Assembly: GCA_947471745.1 (NCBI GenBank) | Contig: CANJKZ010000114.1 | Location: 734,501 to 798,500, forward strand | Direction: 5' to 3' | Origin: Closterium sp. Naga37s-1 | Lineage: Eukaryota > Streptophyta > Zygnematophyceae > Desmidiales > Closteriaceae | DNA: 64,000 nt | Part shown: piece after piece, positions 8,588 through 19,746 of the stretch | Numbering within the stretch: position 1 is the stretch's first letter | How the letters are laid out: every line of letters starts with the position of its first letter | The notes under the pieces: generated by a model | What the model was told of the DNA's origin: nothing | Database searches by the model: none | Seen by the model: the letters and a program-made list of their open reading frames with translations, nothing else | Translations under genes and position numbers: made by a program

Positions 8588-11500
8588 TTACCAAGCATCA
8601 AAGTTTCCATAAGAGCTTGGCTGAGCCTTCTTTACAGGAACTGGGGGTGGACCCATTGCCTTCGATCCAGACCCACTGCCCTCAGAAGGCTTTGCCACTG
8701 ATGGATTCAAGTACTTGCCGATTCCTTGCGACTTGAAGACTTTCGGCGCCTCTTTGCCTGCCAAGGGGTTGCTGTACCAACTCCCCACAGCATCCTGAGG
8801 ACATGGAATGAGTGTAGCGGGAGGATACAGAAGGGGAAGGGGAATGCAGGGAGAGAATGAAGTCAAGAGGACAGGACAAATGTCAACTGATTGGAACCAT
8901 GTTTGAAACTTTAAAATGCTCCACTACCCACAAAACAAATACATGGACACGCACATACACACGCACCGACGTGCACCGTACACTCACACTAGCCCCACGA
9001 CACACACATAAACAAAGACACACACACTCTCACTTGCTCACGCAGCAGACACACACAGAAACACGCCAACATACCATCTCTCCTGCTGGCAACCTACACT
9101 CACATGCAACCCCACACACGCATCCGCCCTCCCGCCCTCACTTGCTCATACCAAAGCACACAGACACGTGGAAACGTACCATCTCCTGTTGCTCCTCCCA
9201 CGTGGGCTCCTTGCCCTTCCTCTCCTCCTTCTCCCTTGCTGCTGCTTCCTCCGCCTCTGCCTCTGCATCTATTTCCGTGTATGGGTTGACAAACACTGAG
9301 ATGCTCTCTATGGTAATGGGTTTCTGGGGAAGAGACACGGGGAGGCACGGGCGCAGAACGCAAGAAATCATTGAGGTAGACATACACAGCCTCTCTCTTC
9401 CCCCCTGCCTGCTGCCTCCTCCGCCTCTGCCTCTGCATGCACCTCTGTGTACGGGTTGACAAACACACTGATGCTTTCGATCGTGATGGGTTTCTGGGAC
9501 AAGGAGAGACAAGGGGACACGACAAATGGACAGAACATCACACATGCATTAGGGTTAGACATAGAACCTAAACCCCTTCCTCCTCTCCCTCTGCCTCTAC
9601 ATGCACCTCTGTGTACGGGTTCACAAACACACTGATGCTCTCAATGGTGATGGGTTTCTGGGGAGCACATACAGAGAAACAACGGGACAGAAAGTAAGCA
9701 CACATAGCGGTAGACATACATCCTCACTCCTCCCCCCTGCCTCCTCCGCCTCTGCCTCTGCATGCACCTCTGTGTACGGGTGCACAAACACTGTGATGCT
9801 CTCTATCGTGATCGGTTTCTGGGGAGACAAAGGGAGAGGCAAGGGGACAGAACATCACACAAGCAAAAGGGTTAGACATTTAACATACAATTCCCTTCTC
9901 CTTTCCTCCTCTGCCTCTGCCTCTGCATCCACCTCTGTGTACGGGTTCACAAACACTGTGATGCTCTCTATCGTAATGGGTTTCCGAAGAAACACAAGGA
10001 GAGGCAAGGGACAGAATGTAGGCAAGCACTCGAATGAGAGAAACACCCTCTCTCCTCCCTCCTCCTCCGCCTCTGCCCTGCATCAACCTTCGTGTATGGG
10101 TTCACAAACACACAGATGCTCTCTGAATATGGAGTGGAGTTGAGAAAAAGGGCGGAGTGCAGTGAGGTGCGGAGAAGTGCGGTGAAATGAGCTCGAGTGC
10201 GTTGGAGTGCGGTGGAGTGCGGTGGAGTGCGGTGGCATGGCAGCAGCTCACCAGAGGCCTGTCTTTATCATCCACGGCACTCCTCTCCATGGCAGTCAGG
10301 GTCTCCATTCCTCCCATCACGCGCCCAAACACGAAGTGCTTGCAGTTGAGGTACGTGGCGGTGAGGCATAGTGTGGTGGTAGTTGAGGGTTCCTTGTGAC
10401 TTGACACGCACATCAGGCTGCTGACTGCTGCGACACTTACCAGAGGCCTGTCTTTATCGTCCACGGCACTCCTCTCCATCCATGGCAGTCAGGGTCTCCA
10501 TCCCTCCCACCACACGGCCAAACACGAAGTGCTTGTAACTGAGGTGAGGTGGGCTGAGGTGCAGTGTGGTGGAGTGCGGTGGAGTGCGGTGGGGTGCAGT
10601 GAAAGCATCTTACCAGAGGCCTGTCTTTATCGTCCACGGCACTCCTCTCCATGGCAGTCAGGGTCTCCATGCCTCCCACCATGCGGCCAAACACCGAGTG
10701 CTTGTAGTTGAGGTGAGGCGCGGTGAGGTTGAGTGCGGTGAAGTACAGTGGAGTGGAGTGAAGTGGAGTGCGGTGGAGTGCGGTGAAAGCATCTCACCAG
10801 AGGCATGTCCTTGTCATCCACAGCACTCCTCTCCAAGGCAGTCAGGGTCTCCATTCCCCCCACCACGCGGCCGAACACCGAGTGCTTGTAATTAAGATGC
10901 GGCGCCGACTTGAAGAGCACAAAGAACTGCGAGCCATTGGAGTGAGGGCCGCTGTTGGCCATGGAGAGCACTCCCCTCTCGCTGTGGCCCAGCCGCGAGT
11001 CAAACTCGTCCTGAAACGGCTTGCCCCACGCCGACTGCCCCCCCTTGCCTGTACCAGTAGGGTCCCCTCCCTGGATCATGAAATTCCTGCAAAAAAACGG
11101 GGGTGAACGGAGGGCAGGAAGGAAGGGGAGGGGAGTGGAGCGCGGGAGAAGAGAGGGGGGAGGGGCCAGGGGAAAAGAAAAGAAGGGGAGGGGACTTGAT
11201 TCCAACACTGCGAGCGTTCGAGGGAGTGCGAGCCGTTGGAGTGAGGGCCGCTGTTGGCCATGGACAGCACTCCCCTCTCGCTGTGGCCCAGCCGCGAGTC
11301 AAACTCGTCCTGAAACGGCTTGCCCCACGCCGACTGGCCTCCCTTGCCTGTGCCCGTGGGGTCTCCCCCTTGAATCATGAAATTGCTGGGGGGAGGGGGT
11401 TAGGGGGGGTGTGCGGGAGGGAAGCGGGAATGGAATGGGGGAGTGGAGGGCGTCAGGGGGACAGGAAAAGCGGCGCAAGGGAGCGACTGGTTGGACTGGT

Positions 11501-14500
11501 TGAGGGGGTCACTGTTTGGCATGGAGAGCACTGCTTTAGAGGACACACCATGCATGCATGGGAGCACTGCTTTAGAGGACACACCATGCATGCATGGGAG
11601 CACTGCTTTAGAGGACACACCATGCATGCATGGGAGCACGGAGGTAGCACGTACCGAATGCAGCGGTGGAAGAGGGTTCCATTGTAGTACCCCCTCTCAG
11701 CAAGCGTCAAGAAGTTCTCGCACGTCCTTGGGGCAATATCACAATGCAGCTCCACGTTCAGGTCGCCCGCACTCGTGTGCACGCGGCAGTACCCCTTCTT
11801 CTTCGGCTTCTTCTCCACCCTCACCATCTCAAACTCCGTCGTAGTCACCGGCTCATACACCGTAGAGGTAAACGACCGGGTAGTCGCTCCGGAGGTGTAC
11901 GCGCTCCTGACCAGCTTCGTGTTTTCTTTGATCAGCACCCGCTGCCCTGCTGCGTGCGCGGCTGCGCGCGCGTGGGCTTTCTTCTCGTCGGTTGCCTTGG
12001 CCGCGGCGGCGCTGCGGCCGGAGAGAGCAGCACTCGCCGCATCGACAATGCTCATAGGCGGAGGGGCGCCTGTGCCTCCTCCTGCTGCTCCTGCTGCGCC
12101 TGCTGTACCAGCAGCACCAGCGGCGGTTGCTGCGCTGCCGGCGATTGAAGGGGCCTCCATTTCTCTCTGCCTCTGCAGGATCTGCTGCTGCACGTGCTTC
12201 TTCTGCTGCTCCGCTTCCCGCTGCTCTCCTCGCTTCCTCTTCGCCTTCTCCCCACCCCCCTTTCCTTTACCACCTGCTCCTGCTCCTCCCGCCCCCCCTG
12301 TTCCTTCCGCTCCTCCTCCCCCCCCTTGCTCCGCGCCCTCTTCTCCCTCCTGTGCAGCTAGGGCCTCTCTAGCAGCAGCAGCGGCAGCAGCCGCAACCTC
12401 TTCTGCTTTCCTTGCATCTAGTGCTGCTGCTGCCGCTGCTGCTTCCTTCCTCGCCTTGCTTCCTCCCCCGCCCATTAGTAACTGGGATGCACCCTGAAAA
12501 AAAAAGGAGACAAAGGGAATTGAAATCACTATGCAAGTTACTCGAATAAGTACTGAAGTAAGGTGGCATAATTGATCTCCACGAATTCTGCCCAGAACAA
12601 CCTAACCATCGCAAACAAACCCGCACATCACACCCCAGACCAGATAAGCTCGCCCCAGATGGACCTACTTTGGATGAGCCGACTCCAGGCTCCTCGCCAT
12701 CGTTCTTTGGAAGGGCAGCCAGGACCCGCTGAATGCTCTCCGACACTGCTGCATTCACTCCTGATGCTGCTGCGCTGCCTTCGCCTGCCAAACAAGGAAC
12801 GAGTGGAGGGTAGTTGGTCGGAAAACAAGAGCTGCCAGGACGCGCTGAATGCTCTCAGACACCGCTGCATTCACGCCCGATGCTGCTGCACTGCCTTCGC
12901 CTGGCAGGGGAGGGAAAGAATAAGGGGCATTGACAGGCCACAGAAAGGGAAGGGCAGCCAGAACGCGCTGAATGCTCTCAGACACTGCTGCATTCACGCC
13001 CGATGCTGCTGCACTGCCTTCGCCTGGAAAGAGAGGAACCGGAGGGAAGGAATAAGAGGCATTCGCAGACAGAAAGGAGAGACCAGGACGCGCTGAACTG
13101 AATGCTCTCCGATGCTGCTGTGTTCACTCCAAGCCTCAGAAGATGTTTTCTCCACGAAAATGTGAGAGTTTCCAGCGCGCCTCAGACAATGTGAGAGTTT
13201 CCAGCGCGCCTCAGCCTGGAAACTCTCTGACACTGCTGGATGCTGTTACCTACCGGCTTTAAAAGGCTGACATGCATTTCCACGGCTCACCTTCCTTGGG
13301 AGCGGCGAGGTTCTGCTTGACGTGGTCGAACTCCGTGAGTACATTGGATTGGCATTCAGAGAGCTTCCTATGAAACGTTAGCAGATTCAAAGGCTCTTCC
13401 ACGGCTCACCTTCCTTGGGAGCGGCGAGGTTCTGCTTGACGTGGTCGAACTCCGTGAGCACATTGGCATCCAGATTGTTGGGGTCCTGCGAAGAAGAGGG
13501 GAGCGATGGAAGGAAGAGAAGCCGGCGACGACGATCACAGGGAGAGAGGGAAAGGAAGAAAGGAAACATATTCTTTGGAGCTGCAAGGCTGTGATTGACG
13601 TGACCATCAAACTCAGTGAACACGTTGGCATCCAGATTGTTCGGATCCTAAGAAGAAGAGGGGAGGGAACGGATGGAAAGGAAACAGCAGAGGAGGGTGA
13701 GAACGAATCACAGCAAGGGGAGAAAGGACGTGGAAGGACTCGGTAATTGGAGCTGCAAGGCTATGCTTGACATAGTTGAACTCCGTGAGCACATTGGCAG
13801 GGTCCTAAAGGTGGGGGGGGGTGGGGGCGGTGGAGAGGAGGAAGAGATGGAAACAGCTGCTTCAGCATGGTCAAAGCATATTCTTGAGGCACAGTATGTG
13901 ATGTATGTGATGACATTGATGTCTAGTAGTTTGGGTTCTGAAGGTAGGATTGAGGGATGGAAGGGAACAGCAGAGGGGTGAGAAGGAAACAGCACAGCGG
14001 AGCAAGAATGGCAAGAAATCAAGGCAAGGGAAGGGGCAGGGAAAGGCGGGGAAAGCTATGAGACGCCTCAGAACTTGAATTTCGCAATGTACTTAATCTG
14101 AAGCAGCACGAGAAGCGAGAAGGGCAGGCAGGAAAATGAATGGAGCAGGCAAGCAGAGAGGGGCACCCAGTAGGAAAGAACATCATGTGCATGGATAGTG
14201 ATGATCCTCACATGCCTGCATAAAAGTGATGACGTCATATGCCTAGCTAGTGATGACGTCACATGCCTAAGTAGTGATGACGTCACATGCCTGAATGGTG
14301 ATCACGATAAATGCCTGAATGGTGATCACGATAAATGCCTGAACAATGATGGCGTCTCATGCATGAACAGCGAGTGTGACGTCACATGCCTGAATGGTGA
14401 TGATGTCAGCACGTGTGAAGGGCTTATCTGTGAGCAGCTCCTTCCAGTTCTTGGGCTTCACGTTCAGCTCCCTGATGGCCTGGTGGTGGTTGGGGAGGGG

Positions 14501-16131
14501 AGGGGGTGGGTAGGAGACGGGGTGTGAGGACGGGGGGAGAGACACGCACTGTATCATGAACAGCTCTCCTTCCAGTTCTTGGGCTTCACGTTCAGCTCCT
14601 TGATGGCCTGGTGGTGGTTGGGGAGGGGAGGGAATTCAATAAGATTACGATGCAGTCAATAAAGCGCTTATCAGGAATTTTCCTACCTCACCTCACAGCA
14701 CAACATGCTAGTCGCTCTTCGGTCCTAAAATATTTGTTCTGTTTTTTCTCCTCGTCGCTATCAATTCTCCTCGATTTGCCATGCTTCTCACCCCTTTCTC
14801 TCACCCCTTTCTCTCACCCCTTTCTCCCGTTCTCCCATCACTCACCTCGTAGCAGAACACGTTGCCGGTTGTCTTGACAGCAACGATGTGGGTAAACTCG
14901 GTAAACACCTTCTTCAAAACTGGGCAATGGTACTCGCCTGAGGCAACACGAGCAATTTGAGCGTTACAATATAATTACAAAAAACAAAAAAAAATGAGAA
15001 ACACAAAGGTGGGAAGAATAAAATTTGCGTGCAATGGGATGGAAGGAAGAACAAAGGGTAGATCAGAAACACCACAAATTCAGCAAACTGCACATGTGAT
15101 GGGACAGAGGTAGGGCGGCAATAACCAACATCCGCGTTACAGTGAAACGAACCGTCGGCGTTCTTGTGGAAGTGAAGCTTGATCAGGTCCTTGAGAGCCA
15201 GAGGCTTGCCGGTAACCGGGTTACGCTTGAACTTCTGGATGTAAGGCACAATGTTACTGTGCCACCGACCATGTGAGAAGAGAAAGGAGCGGAAGAAGGG
15301 GTGTGGGAGGGGGAGCAGCAGGTTAGGGGAATGATTGCACGGGTCTAGATATTTAATAGACCACTAGCACCACACTCAGGAGTCAGAGTATACTTATTCC
15401 GTTCAGGACACAGTTCGTGTGGATATCATTAGTAAGTTGTAACAGGAATTTAAAGAAATAGCGACTTCCTAGGCGCGTAAAACAAATTATCAGCTTTGTA
15501 AAAGTGTATTAAGGAATTGGGGAAGTGAAACGAGGCTTACACAATATCGTAGACGTGACCCTCTGGAGAGCAGACTGGATCTTCAAACGGGGTAAAGGAG
15601 ACTCTGCAAACGAGGATAATGGAAACAGCAGCATTGTGTAGGGGAAGGGGATGGTGAACAGGAATGGAAACGGGAAAGGGAAGGTGAAGGGGAAGGGAGG
15701 TGGGGGGAAAAGAGAAAGTGGGGAACGTGAAACGGAAAGTGAAGGCGATGTTGAGGAGGAAGGGGAACAACGTTAAGGTACAGGGGAAGCGGAAAGGGAA
15801 GGGGAAGGGGAAGGGAAGGGGGAACGACGGGAAGAGTAAGAGGAAGGGAAGGGGGGGGAAGACGAAGGCAACCATAAGTTTCAGGACGCAAAGGTCAGTC
15901 ACGTATGCACAGAAATTGAAGGGGAGGCGGCGGAAGTGGAAGGAGAAGAGGAAGGGGCGCGGAGCGGGAAGCAGAAGCAGAAGCGGAAGGGTCAGTCACG
16001 TACGCACAGCAGTAGAAGGGGAGGCGGCGGAAGGGCGTGCGGGTATCTTTTGCCTTGGCTCCCCCCCACTCCGAAGCCCACTCCGTTGTTGTGATGAACA
16101 TGCGATCCTTGCTGTGCTGCTTCTTACCCAT
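8588..16131 (-). CDS. PUB49: U-box / cyclophilin-type peptidyl-prolyl isomerase (PUB49/CYP65 type)
   Basis: A nuclear ubiquitin ligase/PPIase of the CYP60/CYP65 family. Eleven exons (minus): 16131-16004, 15603-15541, 15256-15153, 14937-14846, 14479-14390, 13485-13410, 12784-12669, 12493-11655, 11086-10798, 9323-9180 and 8794-8588. They sum to 2148 nt, i.e. 715 aa, with all phases fitting. The start [20 protein letters not shown] matches the family. The U-box follows ([31 protein letters not shown]). Exon 8 is Ala-rich with charged helices. The PPIase domain starts near residue 450 ([48 protein letters not shown]). The C-terminus is YGNFDAW. The human CypA Trp position is His here (HLNYKH), as I recall for this subfamily. 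The intron after exon 5 uses a GC donor. Six exons have partial duplicates in adjacent introns (separate entries). The protein is longer than Arabidopsis CYP65 (about 595 aa), mainly through the Ala-rich exon. Confidence 0.93.
9410..10130 (-). repeat. Five acceptor-side partial copies of PUB49 exon 10
   Basis: Units at about 9410-9505, 9580-9665, 9730-9825, 9900-9995 and 10075-10130 read [20 protein letters not shown] or close variants on the minus strand, each after an AG acceptor. None contains the exon's second half ([17 protein letters not shown]), which exists only in the most downstream, full copy (9323-9180). Unit spacing is about 165 bp, so intron sequence was duplicated too. Confidence 0.92.
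10245..10712 (-). repeat. Three donor-side partial copies of PUB49 exon 9
   Basis: Units at about 10245-10350, 10440-10545 and 10610-10712 read [20 protein letters not shown] or variants and then [10 protein letters not shown] with a donor. The middle copy has a 4-bp insertion that breaks frame. All lie downstream of the full exon 9 (11086-10798). Spacers are rich in GTGCGGTGGA repeats. Confidence 0.9.
11222..11385 (-). repeat. Acceptor-side partial copy of PUB49 exon 9
   Basis: Starts with a good acceptor (CCAG|CAATTTC) in the right phase and reads [20 protein letters not shown] through [11 protein letters not shown], then diverges with no donor. It would be chosen only if the transcript then skipped, so it acts at most as a decoy. 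A third, weaker trace ([12 protein letters not shown]) sits near 11500-11535. Confidence 0.85.
11525..11645. repeat. Tandem repeat, three units of about 37 bp
   Basis: Three near-identical units containing GGAGCACTGCTTTAGAGGAC and CATGCATGCATG, in the intron between PUB49 exons 8 and 9. Confidence 0.95.
12820..13140 (-). repeat. Acceptor-side partial copies of PUB49 exon 7
   Basis: Units at about 12820-12905, 12945-13030 and a shorter one at 13080-13140 read [20 protein letters not shown] then VLAAL on the minus strand. All are upstream of the full exon 7 (12784-12669). Confidence 0.88.
13145..13235. repeat. Short tandem duplication GAGAGTTTCCAGCGCGCCTC
   Basis: Two direct copies plus a partial third in the PUB49 intron between exons 6 and 7. 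It contains a CGCGCCTCAG segment that may be a decayed palindrome core. Confidence 0.7.
13285..13360 (-). repeat. Donor-side partial copy of PUB49 exon 6
   Basis: Reads [18 protein letters not shown] with the GTGAGCC donor. It is downstream of the full exon 6 (13485-13410) and nearly identical to its end, so it is a recent duplicate. Confidence 0.9.
13565..13830 (-). repeat. Two upstream diverged copies of PUB49 exon 6
   Basis: About 13565-13650 reads [20 protein letters not shown] then LAAPKN; about 13750-13812 reads [20 protein letters not shown]. Both begin after an AG and lack the donor context, i.e. acceptor-side copies. Confidence 0.8.
14188..14389 (-). repeat. 24-27-bp array of GC-type splice donors with TGACGTCA sites
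   Basis: About eight tandem units start at the donor of PUB49 exon 5. On the minus strand the unit contains ATCACCATTCAG|GCATGTGA, so each unit copies the exon's last codons and its GC donor. Four units contain the perfect palindrome TGACGTCA (near 14228, 14252, 14276 and 14377), the classical bZIP (CRE/as-1-like) core. Confidence 0.85.
14548..14610 (-). repeat. Acceptor-side partial copy of PUB49 exon 5
   Basis: Reads [14 protein letters not shown] and then diverges, upstream of the full exon 5 (14479-14390, [16 protein letters not shown]). Confidence 0.9.
15640..15990. repeat. Purine-rich (GGAAGGGGAAGG)n tract with partial copy of PUB49 exon 1
   Basis: Polypurine low-complexity sequence fills the intron between PUB49 exons 1 and 2. 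About 15895-15945 repeats the end of exon 1 with its donor (minus strand, CTGTGCATACGTGACTGAC against CTGTGCGTACGTGACTGAC). Confidence 0.8.
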
Positions 16132-17244
16132 CTTGGCCGACTATGAATGGTACCGGATGTGCGTGTAGCGGAGACGAGGATGACACGAAGGGAACCAGCG
16201 ATGCGGATGGATCCTTAAAGACGAGCCGACTGAAATGGGCCCGCTAGCAGATCAGAAAAGCGAGGAGACGGCTCGGTAACTGCGCTTTCTCCTGGAAAAA
16301 GTACAGTCGCAGTCACGCTAAATGGAAGCAGCAGCCCTAACAAAGTTTCGAGCACGACAAGACTCCTATACTAGCAAATCCGTGTTTCAGTTGCTTGTTT
16401 CAGTATCCGCAAACGTGTAACGCTGAGTTCGCTTGCCACTGCACCTAAACAGCGAATCTAAGCCTAACGAATATTGTCGCGAAAGCTCCTTGGCGAGCCT
16501 CTTCGTCGCAAAAGCAAGTTAGAGGCAACAGGGTTTCCTCTGCGACCCGCAACCTCTTTCGTCAACCCGCTGCACCTCGCGAAAATTCGTCAGCCTCCAA
16601 CAGTTTTCCTGGAGACAACGTAGTGTCCGCAGGGATCTTGAGCGATGTTCAGTCCGTGACAACATTCTCGCATTGCGAGGAAAGCCCGGTTACAACGATT
16701 TCTCCTTGCCAATCAGGACCCGCTCGTCAGCCAGGTCGCCAATCGCAGTTCCCAAGGCTCAGCGGGATTGGTCAGGAATCCTGATTCCAGGTCCCGGGGC
16801 CCGACATTTTTTTTGGGCGAGCTGTTTCGGGTGGAGTTCCAAAAGTCGGCAGGCCCTGCACTTGCTGGTTTGGGTCCAGTTGAGTTATATTCGGTTCAGA
16901 TGGTTTAAGCTGGTTTCATCTGGGTTCATTTGGGTTAAGTTCTACAAGGCTGGTTTGGGCTTCAGGGTGAAGCTCATATCTTCAGAGCCATTTGTTTCGC
17001 TCCAGAAATTTCCCGCCAAGCTTTAGGCTCGCTCACACCTTCTCACAGACATCCATTCAGTTCAGTACCATACTCCATTTCTGTGAGACGCTATGTGCAG
17101 AATCCCCAGCATTTCCCGCGCTGGTGGACTATTTCTTCTGCTGTGTCGTGTACCAATCTTCAGCATTTCTTTTCGTTTATCGTAGGTCCTCCTCCTAGAA
17201 CAATATCTGTATATTTTCTTGTATTTTCACGGGGATTCGTCACC
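16132..17244. promoter_or_regulatory. Divergent intergenic region between PUB49 and the DUF4246 gene
   Basis: 1.1 kb between two outward-facing start codons, so it should contain both promoters and 5' UTRs. It includes a GGTTC-T/A-rich stretch at about 16870-16990 with repeated TGGGTTYAKTTK-like words. No clear TATA motif or gene. Confidence 0.55.
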
Positions 17245-19491
17245 ATGCTTCTCAATGAGGACCTTCCTGATTTTCCGAATCCGTTTGACAACGCGGGAGA
17301 CTATTCTCTGGGTTTCGAAGTGAAGACCCTCAAGGAGCAGCTGCTATGCCACGTCATGGGAAGCATTCGAGAAAAGACGGATTGGATGAGGAAGATCATG
17401 GACGATGTGATTGTAGCGAAGTGGAAGGAGGAGCTGACGAATCCCGTTCGGCCGGCAAAAGCGTACTTTGTGAGGGAAGAAAGGGACGTGTCGCTTGAAG
17501 ATCCTGCCAGCGTGGTTTCATTCTTGAGGGACAACGGCAAGCGGATTGTCAAGGTGAAATATCTTGCCATCGCATGTGCTCCTCAACCCCTCCCCCTCAA
17601 CACCTCCCTTCCACCCTCCTTCCCTCCCACCCCCCAAGTCAATGCTGATTATATCGAATGTTGGGACTTACTTTGCTGACTCTATTCCGCATGCATTCCC
17701 TTGATTCCTCTCCGATCAGGTGGACCCTGATCTAGTCGACTACGCCATTGAGGAGCTTCGCTGGCAGGCTACCACTCACCACCCCTCCCCTCGGGCCACG
17801 CCAGTCACACCAGTCATGCCAGTTATGCCTGAAGTCATGCCAAGCGCAGTGGATGGCGTCTACCTCATCCCGTCCGCCTCCTTCCCACCTGACGTTCTCC
17901 AGCCGTTTCTGGAAGGCATGCATCGCCTGGAGTCGGTTCCCGAGGATCAGATTGACTACCATCCAGGGTCGAACAAGCAGGTCATTGACTTGGTCCATCC
18001 GTCACTCCACTGCCTCGTGTACGGCCGAACCAGAGTCATTACCGACCCTGACTACACCACTCTGGATATCCTGCCGTGGGACCAGATGGTCAGTGAGTTA
18101 GGCTCGGTTGCCGACGCTGGTGAACTTGCAGGTTTGGCAACGGATCCGGAGGAGGGAAGTCAGGCTGGCGTGAGGAGGAGGGTGGAAGACGAGTTTTTTT
18201 CAGATACATTTCAATGGCTTCCAGCAGAGATTGACGTTTCTGAGGACGGTCAGAGTGCAAAGTTTCGGTCGTACATCAACAATCTGCATCCGCTGGAGTT
18301 TGCAGAGACGTATCGAAGCCTGGAGAAGATATTTGCCTTGGCGTTCGTGCCGCTGTTCAATAAGGTGCTGACAGATTCTGCCAACCCACGACCACTGCGG
18401 ATCACTGCCGACCCGTACAGGTATTGCTTGGCTGAGAATGTGTTCGTAATGATTCCGTCCTGCTTTCCGCTTATCGTAGTGTCATCTCATGGTGACGACT
18501 GTGCGTGCTCAGCAAAAAAAAACCCATTGAAAGCTCGCTATGAGCCAGCTGCCTAACACCGCATGCGTTCGTTTGCCCAATTCTTCCCCAACCCACTGCA
18601 GCTGGTATGAAGGCTGGAGGGGTGATCGGGAGTATGACTTAAGTGATGATGACGACAACGAGGCATATATAGAAGACAGGGAACCCATCCAGCCGGAGGT
18701 ACCGGACTTCTCACCTCCCCCAGAACCACCCATGGAACGGGTGGTGGAGCTGCAGGGCAGACGGTTACAGGTGATTGTGAAGGTTGCTTCCATCTGCCTC
18801 ACCCCGGACCAGCCCAAATACCCTGGAGGCACATGGCATGTGGAGGGCATGAGGAATGAGAGCATCGTGGTGAGTCATTCTCTGCTCTCACCTGTACCAG
18901 CTAGATTTATCGCTGATAGGGTTCCATCTGCCCTACATGTTCTTGCCAAAGTTCATTGACAACCCTCTGTCCTCACAGGCCACTGGCATCTATTACTACG
19001 ACATTGAGAACATCTCGGAGTCGCGTCTGAGGTTCCGACACACGGTCAGAGAGCCAGACTACGAGCAAGACGACCGAAAGGGAGTCCAAATGGTCTACGG
19101 GCTTGTGGAAGAAGGTTCACTCGTGCAGCCACTAGGCTCGGTCCAAACCTCCGTGCCAGGCCTGTGCCTGGCCTTCCCAAACCACTACCATCACTGTGTA
19201 GCTCCCTTTGAGCTCGCCGACAAGTCCAAGCCTGGGCATCGCAAGATCCTTGTTTTTTTCCTTGTGGACCCTAAGACAAGAGTTGTGTCGACAGCACGTG
19301 TGCCTCCTCAGCAGCTGGCGTGGAGGCGCAAGGAGCTGGACAGGAAAGGGAACCCATGTCGGAGCCTGCCTTGTCTTGCACTTGATATGGTCGCAGACAG
19401 GCTGATTACGGGTTCATCGGCAGTTGGAATGAGTTTGGAAGAGGGAAGAGTTGATGGAGGAAAGGAACGCACTGGTGAGGAGGGCAAATGA
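17245..19491 (+). CDS. DUF4246 domain protein (2OG-Fe(II)-oxygenase-like fold suspected)
   Basis: Four exons: 17245-17553, 17720-18420, 18602-18869 and 18979-19491. Phases fit and total 1791 nt (596 aa). The start is the first ATG that leaves a sensible N-terminus (MLLNEDLPDFPNPF). Family hallmarks of DUF4246 (PF14033) are visible: HPGSNKQVIDLVHPSLHCLV, YGRTRVI, WYEGWRGD, GGTWHVEGMRNE, TGIYYYDIENISES, EPDYEQDD, LGSVQT, FPNHYHH, KPGHRKILVFFLVDP and PPQQLAWRRKEL. The conserved His of WHVEG, the later HH and the Arg in GHRKI could form an iron/cosubstrate site. That is inference; the reaction is unknown. The family is best known from fungi. A short acidic stretch (DDDDNEA) lies after WYEGW. Unlike its neighbours, this gene shows no exon-edge copies. 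Confidence 0.85.
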
Positions 19492-19746
19492 GGAACTGTT
19501 GGAGCGGCCTTTCTCACTTTGTGAACACTAGCATGGCGTGTCTGGCCTGTATTTATAGTAATGTACTGTATAAAGACATACATATGACCTGTCACAGGAG
19601 AAATTATATACAGTGTCATAAAAATATAATGAATACATGAGAAAGCCAATGAACTCTGCGTTTCACATTGCTTTGCTCCATAAATTCGACACTGACAACC
19701 ACCCACCATAACAGCTATCCAAGTTGCACAACTGTGCGCTAGGCAC
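19492..19746. other. Convergent 3' flanks
   Basis: 255 bp between the stops of the plus-strand DUF4246 gene and the minus-strand CCCH gene. It is AT-rich (about 19540-19680), fitting 3' UTRs and polyadenylation, and includes a short repeat CACCCACCATAACRGCTA (19702-19763). Confidence 0.6.

Noticed and set aside
8735..8760. GGCGCC core near 8747 as another palindrome module
   Set aside because: It lies in PUB49 exon 11 coding sequence (KVFGASLP region in other frame), has no matching arms and no direct-repeat flanks.
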